In this document: piece after piece, positions 14,424 through 20,172 of the stretch
How the letters are laid out: every line of letters starts with the position of its first letter
Numbering within the stretch: position 1 is the first letter of the stretch
Assembly: GCA_030628755.1 (NCBI GenBank)
Contig: DAOVQH010000007.1
Span: 1-20,172, forward strand
From: Candidatus Cloacimonadota bacterium
GTDB lineage: Bacteria > Cloacimonadota > Cloacimonadia > Cloacimonadales > TCS61
Direction: 5' to 3'
Length of the DNA stretch: 20,172 nt
Program-made: the position numbers and the translations under genes
Notes under the pieces: generated by a model
Told to the model about the DNA's origin: nothing
The model's input: the letters and a program-made list of their open reading frames with translations, nothing else
Database searches by the model: none

Positions 14424-14718
14424 AAATTAATTCCCTGTTTTCTTTGATAGACTTAATGAAAAATGGATTACTTAATGAATTTTCAGTTATTAAATCCACA
14501 TTCCTGTTGAATAATCTTTCAAAAAGATCATGTAAAAGAAAATAATTGTCCGCATATTTTTCTATAGGAATTTTCTTGAACGAGATCAATAAATCAATAT
14601 CGCTATTCTCTTTGAATTGATCCGATAATATTGAACCAAAAACATACAGCCTTTTAACATCATGCTTTCTGCATATTTCTATTATTTGATTTCTTTTACT
14701 TAAAAATAATTTATTCAT
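14413..14718 (-). CDS. mntA: MntA-like minimal nucleotidyltransferase antitoxin
   Basis: This 101-residue protein has Gly28-Ser29, ten residues, then Asp40-Ile-Asp42 (FGSILSDQFKENSDIDLLI), the canonical GSX10DXD motif. A third acidic residue, Asp75, lies in NRNVDLITE. Such enzymes AMPylate the HepT tyrosine. An aaggaag Shine-Dalgarno site lies just upstream on the minus strand. It is a different subfamily pair from the MNT/HEPN genes at 430-1172: there the HEPN partner is of the SRAYYAxxH type. Both pairs lie within 14 kb. Confidence 0.92.
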   Translation of the reverse strand: MNKLFLSKRNQIIEICRKHDVKRLYVFGSILSDQFKENSDIDLLISFKKIPIEKYADNYFLLHDLFERLFNRNVDLITENSLSNPFFIKSIKENRELIYEG

Positions 14719-14883
14719 TTAAGCTTCCTTCTAAAATTCCGTAAATAAATTCTCTTTCAAACGGATTCAAAATTAGAAACACAAAATAAAGAGTCAAAAG
14801 AAAAATCAATTTGTGAAAATTCGAGGGTCATTTTTTTTGCAGAATAAGTAAGTAGAGAAGTTATCATTCCCCAACTTCACCCG

Positions 14884-14988
14884 GTCATTCCCGTGAAAAC
14901 GGGAATCTAAATGATCAATGGATTCCCAATCAAGTTGGGAATGACAGTGATGTCTTTGTGTTGTCTTGCCCGTTTTCACGGGAATGAC
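14884..14988. repeat. GTCATTCCC/GGGAATGAC palindromic repeat (BIME-like)
   Basis: A unit bounded by gtcattc (14884-14890) and gaatgac (14939-14945) contains the hairpin attcccgt-gaaa-acgggaat and the hairpin attcccaa-tcaag-ttgggaat. A third half-unit, cccgttttcacgggaatgac, ends at 14988. It is the same family as the palindromic parts of R1-R3. The rest of the gap between the minus-strand mntA-like gene and recG (14719-15047) shows no gene. A ttgacg at 15001-15006 could belong to the recG promoter. Confidence 0.8.
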
Positions 14989-15047
14989 AGTTCATTTTTC
15001 TTGACGTTTTAAAGCCCAATGCTTTTTTCATTTATTGGAGTGACTTT

Positions 15048-17129
15048 ATGAATCCACTGGAAAATGATATCCAATATCTTAAAGGTGTTGGCGAACATCG
15101 TGCCAGGCTTTTGAACAAATTGAATATCTTCTATATCGAAGATTTACTGGAACACTTTCCCCGTGATTATATCAACCGAAAATCTGCAGTTAAAATCAGT
15201 AACCTGCAATTTAATCAGCACTGTTCTTTTGTTGGCGAGATTGTCTCTATCGAGAAACGTTATACTTCACCGAAAAAATACCAATTGAATGTCGTAATCT
15301 CTGATGGTGAAGATTATCTATTCTGCACCTGGTTTCAGTTCGGGAACTGGTTCATAAAACAATTTGAAGTAGGAAAACAGATCTGGGTCAGTGGTGTCGT
15401 TTCCGAATTCAGGGGAAGCCCCCAGATCGTTCACCCGCAGATTGAAATTTTAGACAATACGGATTCCAAACTCGATTTCTGGAAAACACGCTCTATCTTA
15501 CCAGTTTATCCTCTCACAGAAAGACTCAGCATGAATGTAATGAGAGACTTAATTTATAAAGCTTTTGAATTGTACAATAAAAACATTGAAGAAACCCTGC
15601 CAGAATATATTCTTAAAAAATTCAAATTTGAACACCGCAGAATTTCCCTGCAGAAAGTACACTTTTCCCAACACCCGCAAGAAATTAAAAAATTAAAAGA
15701 ACGTTTTGCTTTTGAAGAACTCTTCTACACCCAGATAATGCTTGCTCGCAGTAAATATAAACATCACAGGGAAAAGTTAGGATATCAATTTGAGTTGAAA
15801 AAAACCTATACAACAAAATTAAAGAACTCTCTTACCTTTGAACTCACTTCAGCTCAAAAAAAGGTAATTCGAGAAATAGTTAATGATATGACATCTTCTC
15901 GGCAAATGAACCGTTTGCTTCAGGGAGATGTCGGTTCGGGAAAAACTATCGTTACTGTTTTTGCCATGCTTCTGGCATTGGAAAACGGATTTCAATCAGC
16001 CTTTATGACCCCAACAGAAATTTTGGCAGAACAACATTTCAGAAACATATCCAACCTGCTAAGTAATCAGCCTAGTATTAAAATCGCTCTTCTAAAAGGT
16101 GGAAATTACAAAGGTAAAAAGCAAACTCTGGAACAAATCGCAAATGGAGAAATCAACATTATCATTGGAACACATGCACTAATTCAGAAGGATGTAAAAT
16201 TTCACAATGTGGGTTTTGTTGCCATAGATGAACAGCACCGCTTTGGTGTTGAACAGCGTGCAGTACTTTCACAGAAAAATAAACATCCTGATTTGATGTA
16301 TCTTTCTGCTACACCTATTCCCCGTTCGCTTGCACTTACAGTTTATGGTGATCTCGATGTAAGCATCATCGATGAACTCCCACCCCATCGAAAATCAATA
16401 AAGACATTCTGGCACAGCTCCCAGCAAAACAACATCGTTTTTGATAAAGTAAGAGAACAATTACTCAAAGGACGACAGGTTTATATTGTCTGTCCACTTA
16501 TTGAAGAATCTGAGAAAATTGATTTACTCGATGCAGAAACGTTATTCAAATATATTTCAACAAAGATTTATCCGAAATGGAAAAGTTCTTTACTGCACGG
16601 TAGAATGAAAACTACTGAAAAAGACAGGATCATGGAAGATTTCAAAAATGGAAAAATAAATATACTTGTTTCCACTACAGTTATTGAAGTTGGAATCGAT
16701 GTACCAAATGCTACAGTGATGATCATTGAACACGCAGAAAGGTTCGGCTTGAGTCAACTGCACCAGTTGCGTGGAAGGGTGGGACGTGGTTCTGACGAAT
16801 CATTTTGTTACCTGATTGTACATCCCCCAATCAGTGAAGATGGTAGGGAACGGCTGAACATAATGCTCGAAACAAATGATGGTTTCAAAATTGCAGAGAA
16901 GGATCTGGAACTTCGTGGACCTGGCGATTTCTTTGGGACCGAGCAGTCGGGAATGCCCATTTATAAACATGCTAATATCGTCCGGGACCAGGAGCTTCTA
17001 AAACAGGCACGGATACTGGCTTTTAATATAATTGAAGAAGATGATGAACTGAAATTAGATAAGAATCAGGCACTTTCAAAAGAGTATTTTTCAAAATATT
17101 ATAAACGAGAAAAGCTCTTTGAATTTTAA
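15048..17129 (+). CDS. recG: ATP-dependent DNA helicase RecG
   Basis: At 693 residues this is the usual RecG length. The N-terminal wedge/OB domain includes KGVGEHRARLLNKL and HFPRDYINR. Walker A is GDVGSGKT (about residues 293-300), the DExH-like box is DEQHRFG (394-400), SATPIPRSLALT is motif III, and STTVIEVGIDVPNA and QLRGRVGRG are motifs V and VI. LRGPGDFFGTEQSG near the end is diagnostic of RecG. The enzyme regresses stalled forks and processes recombination intermediates. The start is supported by ggag nine nt upstream. It has normal composition and no breaks; it marks the edge of the conserved chromosome block. Confidence 0.98.
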   Translation: MNPLENDIQYLKGVGEHRARLLNKLNIFYIEDLLEHFPRDYINRKSAVKISNLQFNQHCSFVGEIVSIEKRYTSPKKYQLNVVISDGEDYLFCTWFQFGNWFIKQFEVGKQIWVSGVVSEFRGSPQIVHPQIEILDNTDSKLDFWKTRSILPVYPLTERLSMNVMRDLIYKAFELYNKNIEETLPEYILKKFKFEHRRISLQKVHFSQHPQEIKKLKERFAFEELFYTQIMLARSKYKHHREKLGYQFELKKTYTTKLKNSLTFELTSAQKKVIREIVNDMTSSRQMNRLLQGDVGSGKTIVTVFAMLLALENGFQSAFMTPTEILAEQHFRNISNLLSNQPSIKIALLKGGNYKGKKQTLEQIANGEINIIIGTHALIQKDVKFHNVGFVAIDEQHRFGVEQRAVLSQKNKHPDLMYLSATPIPRSLALTVYGDLDVSIIDELPPHRKSIKTFWHSSQQNNIVFDKVREQLLKGRQVYIVCPLIEESEKIDLLDAETLFKYISTKIYPKWKSSLLHGRMKTTEKDRIMEDFKNGKINILVSTTVIEVGIDVPNATVMIIEHAERFGLSQLHQLRGRVGRGSDESFCYLIVHPPISEDGRERLNIMLETNDGFKIAEKDLELRGPGDFFGTEQSGMPIYKHANIVRDQELLKQARILAFNIIEEDDELKLDKNQALSKEYFSKYYKREKLFEF

Positions 17130-17183
17130 TTAGTATTTCTCAAAATATTATATTATATATTATTAAAAACGCTTATAAACCTC

Positions 17184-17217
17184 TTGACAGAAGAACATTC
17201 ATTTAAAATTAGTTTTG
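17184..17217 (+). promoter_or_regulatory. Candidate mreB promoter
   Basis: TTGACA (17184-17189) lies 20 bp before TAGTTTTG (17210-17217), which fits the Bacteroidetes-type -7 consensus TAnnTTTG. A classical -10 (TAAAAT at 17204-17209) would have a spacer of only 14 bp. The site is 33 bp before the mreB start and would drive the four-gene operon. Confidence 0.4.
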
Positions 17218-17249
17218 AAAATTTAGTTTTCTGAATTCCTGGAGGCTTT

Positions 17250-18293
17250 ATGTTCTTAGACAATTTATCCGGTCTTTTTTCCAATGATATTGCTATAGAT
17301 TTGGGAACTGCAAATACACTTGTTTACCGAAAGGGAGTTGGTATTGTAATTGACGAACCCTCCGTAGTTGCTATCTCAACCTATAATAAGAAAATTATCG
17401 CTATTGGTGAAGATGCAAAAGAAATGCTGGGTAAAAATCCAGAGGAAGTAAGAATCATAAAGCCACTCAAGGATGGTGTTATTGCTGATTTCCGAGTAAC
17501 CGAATTGATGTTGAGAAATCTAATTTTACGTGCTCAGAAAAAACGTCTTTTGATAAAACCGAGAGTTCTTGTCTGTGTACCTTCAGGAATAACAGAAGTG
17601 GAAAAACGTGCTGTCCGGGATAGTGCTTTACATGCTGGATCACGCGAAGTCCATCTTGTTTCAGAACCTATCGCTGCTGCTATCGGTGCTGACCTTCCAA
17701 TACATAGACCTCAGGGTAATCTGGTAATGGATATAGGTGGCGGGACTACAGAAATCGCCATTATTTCACTTTCCCATATTGTAGTACATTGTTCTATCCG
17801 GATAGGTGGTGACAAAATGGACGAAGCCATCGTCAGTTACCTCAGGAAACGAAATAATATTTCCGTAGGTATTCAAACTGCTGAAAAAATAAAAATAGGG
17901 ATCGGTTCTGCTTTTCCTTTAGAAAAAGAACTCAAGATGGAAGTAAGAGGTCGTGATATCATAACTGGCTACCCAATTACAGTTGAAGTAACCTCCGAGG
18001 AAATCCGAGATTCTCTTTCTGAAACTGTTACTTCAATTATAGATGCTGTAAAAGGACTATTTGAAAAAACAGCTCCTGAACTTGCTGCTGATATTGCAGA
18101 AAGAGGTCTTATTCTCACTGGTGGTGGTGCTCAGCTCAAAGGTATTGATAAAAAAATACAGGAAACTGTTGATCTGCCAGTACATGTAGTTCCAGAACCC
18201 TTAATTTGCGTTCTCAAAGGATGTGGACAGATTTTAGATAATCTGAATGATTATAAAGAAGTGTTGCTTAAAAAAATTGAAGACCAAAAGTGA
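17250..18293 (+). CDS. mreB: Rod-shape-determining protein MreB
   Basis: The protein has 347 residues with all actin-fold motifs: phosphate 1 DLGTANTLVY (residues 17-26), phosphate 2 VMDIGGGTTEIAI (159-171) and the adenosine motif LTGGGAQLKG (289-298). The early FSNDIAIDLG is typical of MreB. It polymerises under the inner membrane and organises the elongasome that places peptidoglycan synthesis. A tggagg Shine-Dalgarno site precedes the start. Its stop overlaps the GTG start of mreC. The organism is thus likely rod-shaped. Confidence 0.98.
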   Translation: MFLDNLSGLFSNDIAIDLGTANTLVYRKGVGIVIDEPSVVAISTYNKKIIAIGEDAKEMLGKNPEEVRIIKPLKDGVIADFRVTELMLRNLILRAQKKRLLIKPRVLVCVPSGITEVEKRAVRDSALHAGSREVHLVSEPIAAAIGADLPIHRPQGNLVMDIGGGTTEIAIISLSHIVVHCSIRIGGDKMDEAIVSYLRKRNNISVGIQTAEKIKIGIGSAFPLEKELKMEVRGRDIITGYPITVEVTSEEIRDSLSETVTSIIDAVKGLFEKTAPELAADIAERGLILTGGGAQLKGIDKKIQETVDLPVHVVPEPLICVLKGCGQILDNLNDYKEVLLKKIEDQK

Positions 18294-19081
18294 GAAAAAA
18301 TATTCCCTTTATCATTTACCTACTTCTTGCACTCAGCCTTTTTTTAGGGAATAATGAACAAAGAATAAAAAAAGCAAACTTCCTGAGTCAAACGTTATAT
18401 TACCCATTTATTAGTTCAATTAACAAAATTGAATCGCTATTTAAAATTAAAGAACAAAATATAATTCTTTCACAACAACTGGCTCAACATACAATCATGA
18501 TAACAGCCCTGGAGAACAAACTTAGTGAAATTAGAAGTACTCAGATCAAATATGATACCGGAGATTCCGATTTCGTCCTTGCAGATATAATCGGATATGA
18601 AGGTAGTTTCATAGAAAGAAACTTTATAATTAACAAAGGTAAGGTAAATAAAATCAAAATCGAGTACCCGGTAATTTCTAATGAAGGAATCGTGGGAAAA
18701 GTTATTTCAGTTTCACAAAACTATTCAGTTGTTCTACCTATGAACCATTCAACTTTTAGATTAGGTATAATGTTAAAAAGGAATCATTTACAGGGAATGA
18801 TGGAATCGGATATCTACGGAAATTCCTACATGACACTCATCAAACTTGGTTCTGATGTAATTCTGGGTGATACAATAGTTACTTCCAATATCTCAACAGT
18901 GTTCCCAAAAGGATATCCGGTTGGTGTTGTAACCAAACTTATTGAAGTACCTGATAAAGTTTACATGAACGCCAAGATATCATCTTTTGCTAATCCTGGT
19001 AGCCTGGATCAGGTAATCGTTCTATTATATGAGAAAGATAAAAGCTATGAAACAGAACTTGAAGAAAATAACCGTAAATAA
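18290..19081 (+). CDS. mreC: Rod-shape-determining protein MreC
   Basis: The protein has 263 residues and starts at GTG 18290 in a GTGA overlap with mreB. There is one N-terminal membrane segment (about residues 5-20, PFIIYLLLALSLFLG), a coiled coil at about 45-85, then the periplasmic beta-barrel MreC domain with DIIGYEGSFIERNFIINKGK, SNEGIVGKVI and FPKGYPVGVV. It joins MreB to the periplasmic wall synthases. The last 35-53 nt overlap the next gene. Confidence 0.95.
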   Translation: MRKNIPFIIYLLLALSLFLGNNEQRIKKANFLSQTLYYPFISSINKIESLFKIKEQNIILSQQLAQHTIMITALENKLSEIRSTQIKYDTGDSDFVLADIIGYEGSFIERNFIINKGKVNKIKIEYPVISNEGIVGKVISVSQNYSVVLPMNHSTFRLGIMLKRNHLQGMMESDIYGNSYMTLIKLGSDVILGDTIVTSNISTVFPKGYPVGVVTKLIEVPDKVYMNAKISSFANPGSLDQVIVLLYEKDKSYETELEENNRK

Positions 19082-19748
19082 TAAAAAATACCTGCGGCTG
19101 CCAATTAAAACTAAAATCCTGACTCCTGAGGACGATATGCTGGACATCGTTCGTGATAGCATAAAAGACATTATTCAGAAAGACGATATTATTTCAATTA
19201 GCGAAAGTCCGCTTGCCATTACACAAGGCAGAGCAATTCCAGTTAAGGATATTAAAGTTGGGTTATTAGCAAAAATACTATGGCGTTTTGTTTCTAAAGT
19301 AAAATATGGAATAGGCCTACGAGCACCGACAAGTATGCAATGTGCAATAGATGAAGTTGGAAGTATAAGAATCTTGTGGGCTGCATTTATTGGAGCTCTT
19401 GGAAAATTAATAGGAAGAAAAGGTGATTTCTACAGGATTGCTGGAATGCAGGCTGCATTGATCGATGCTGCAACAACATCACCAGTTCCACCTTATGAGA
19501 ATTGTGTAATCAAAGGTCCAAAAAAACCTGAAAAAGTAGCTCAAGAAATCAAGGATACGCTGGGATATGAATGTGCTGTTATGGATATAAACGATATCGG
19601 TGGTTGCTGGATGATCGGTGGGAGTGAAGGGATAAACAAGGATTTCATGGAACAGGTGATGAAGGATAATCCTCAAGGTCAGGGTGATGAACTTACACCA
19701 ATATGTTTAATTCGTAAAACAACAGATAAATCCGAGAAGGAAAAATGA
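19029..19748 (+). CDS. CofE-like F420-0:gamma-glutamyl ligase family protein inside the mre operon
   Basis: The protein has up to 239 residues. An ATG at 19029 and another at 19047 (aaagataaaagct before it) are both possible; the family core begins near LPIKTKILTPEDDMLDIVRD. Matching segments are SESPLAITQGRAIP, YGIGLRAPTSMQCAIDEVGS, IGRKGDFYRIAGMQAALIDA, VIKGPKKPEKVAQEI and INDIGGCWMIGGSEG. CofE adds glutamates to coenzyme F420-0; bacterial relatives of this shorter form occur in organisms without F420 and have no firm function. It overlaps mreC by up to 53 nt and mreD by an ATGA, so it is co-translated with cell-shape genes. A role in envelope chemistry is speculation. Confidence 0.82.
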   Translation: MRKIKAMKQNLKKITVNNKKYLRLPIKTKILTPEDDMLDIVRDSIKDIIQKDDIISISESPLAITQGRAIPVKDIKVGLLAKILWRFVSKVKYGIGLRAPTSMQCAIDEVGSIRILWAAFIGALGKLIGRKGDFYRIAGMQAALIDAATTSPVPPYENCVIKGPKKPEKVAQEIKDTLGYECAVMDINDIGGCWMIGGSEGINKDFMEQVMKDNPQGQGDELTPICLIRKTTDKSEKEK

Positions 19749-20172
19749 GAACTTTAAAGTTAATTTTACTTGGAATTTTTATTCTCTATTTTCAAATTAT
19801 GATAGCCCCCAAATTTTCATTATACAGGATCATACCCAACTTTTTCATTGCGTATTTGATTTTTATCAATATTAATCTGGACTTGAAATTCACACTGCCA
19901 ATATCATTTTTCCTGGGAATTGCTTTTGACCTTATCCATCCATCTTTATTAGGTTTGAATACACTTTCTTTTCTGATAATTTCATTCCTGGTTAATAAAT
20001 ATCATCGAAATATTAATAAGCAAAGATTCACTATGGTGGCACTCAGTGTTTTTACTCTGAATATAATTCACTACTTCATTTTTGTTATTTATAACCTGCT
20101 GGCTACGGAAATTTTACCGAGATTTTTTCTCCTAACTTTATTTGCTATAATTTATAACACCTTATTTTCAAT
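19745..20172 (+). CDS. mreD: Rod-shape-determining protein MreD (3' end outside window)
   Basis: ATG 19745 overlaps the stop of the CofE-like gene as ATGA. The 142 visible residues form several hydrophobic helices: LKLILLGIFILYFQIMIAP, IPNFFIAYLIFINI, FTLPISFFLGIAFDLIHPSL, LGLNTLSFLIISFLV and further. The LGIAFDLIHPSLLGLN segment matches the MreD 'G.l.D.......G.n.l' pattern. MreD is an inner-membrane partner of MreC. No stop is reached before the window end. Confidence 0.9.
   Translation, partial: MRTLKLILLGIFILYFQIMIAPKFSLYRIIPNFFIAYLIFININLDLKFTLPISFFLGIAFDLIHPSLLGLNTLSFLIISFLVNKYHRNINKQRFTMVALSVFTLNIIHYFIFVIYNLLATEILPRFFLLTLFAIIYNTLFS

Noticed and set aside
17130..17180. Terminator after recG
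   Set aside because: Only AT-rich palindromes, no stable GC stem with T tract.

Overview
The window is AT-rich bacterial chromosome. A housekeeping block occupies the right third: recG, then mreB, mreC, a CofE-like ligase gene and mreD, the last cut by the window end. The rest is a patchwork of small accessory genes, decayed genes and palindromic repeats. Several features fit a Gram-negative bacterium of the FCB group, with Cloacimonadota my best guess: secreted proteins with right-handed beta-helix, FN3, transglutaminase, S41 and SUMF1-type domains, pairs of DUF6922 with AbiEii-type nucleotidyltransferases, and abundant GTCATTCCC...GGGAATGAC palindromes. The phylum is inference from gene content and was not tested.

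Region 1 (1-1306): tandem hairpin repeats, then an MNT nucleotidyltransferase/HEPN pair with an ATGA overlap, closed by a nested inverted repeat. Region 2 (1307-3172): a secreted beta-helix/FN3 protein, with an eight-G tract in its upstream region. Region 3 (3290-4060): a FeoA-like protein and a FeoC-like Fe-S winged-helix protein with no feoB between them, only hairpin repeats. A Fur-box-like palindrome lies upstream of feoA. Region 4 (4107-5382): a DUF6922/AbiEii-AbiGii nucleotidyltransferase toxin-antitoxin-like pair and a broken small membrane-protein gene. Region 5 (5443-7650): a stand-alone integrase-type SAM-like domain protein, a 3' remnant of a SUMF1-type gene, repeat copy R1, a frameshifted small ORF, an AbiGi-like protein and another gene tail.

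Region 6 (7765-13916): palindromic repeats, a SUMF1/FGE-fold secreted protein on the minus strand, then two secreted-protein genes on the plus strand (S41 peptidase and transglutaminase-like). The two plus-strand genes share a duplicated upstream repeat (R2, R3), ribosome binding site, signal peptide and first ~35 codons, although the rest of the proteins are unrelated. Region 7 (13923-14988): short repeats and a minus-strand MntA/HepT pair with canonical GSX10DXD and RX4HXY motifs, followed by palindromes. Region 8 (15048-20172): recG and the mre operon.

The accessory part is rich in nucleotidyltransferase-based toxin-antitoxin or abortive-infection modules: two MNT/HEPN pairs of different subfamilies, one AbiEii-type pair and one AbiGi homologue. 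It also carries clear traces of gene duplication and decay. The most unusual observations are the duplicated promoter/signal-peptide cassette, the CofE-like gene overlapping both mreC and mreD, and the feoA-feoC pair lacking feoB. No tRNA, rRNA, CRISPR array or intact transposase was seen.
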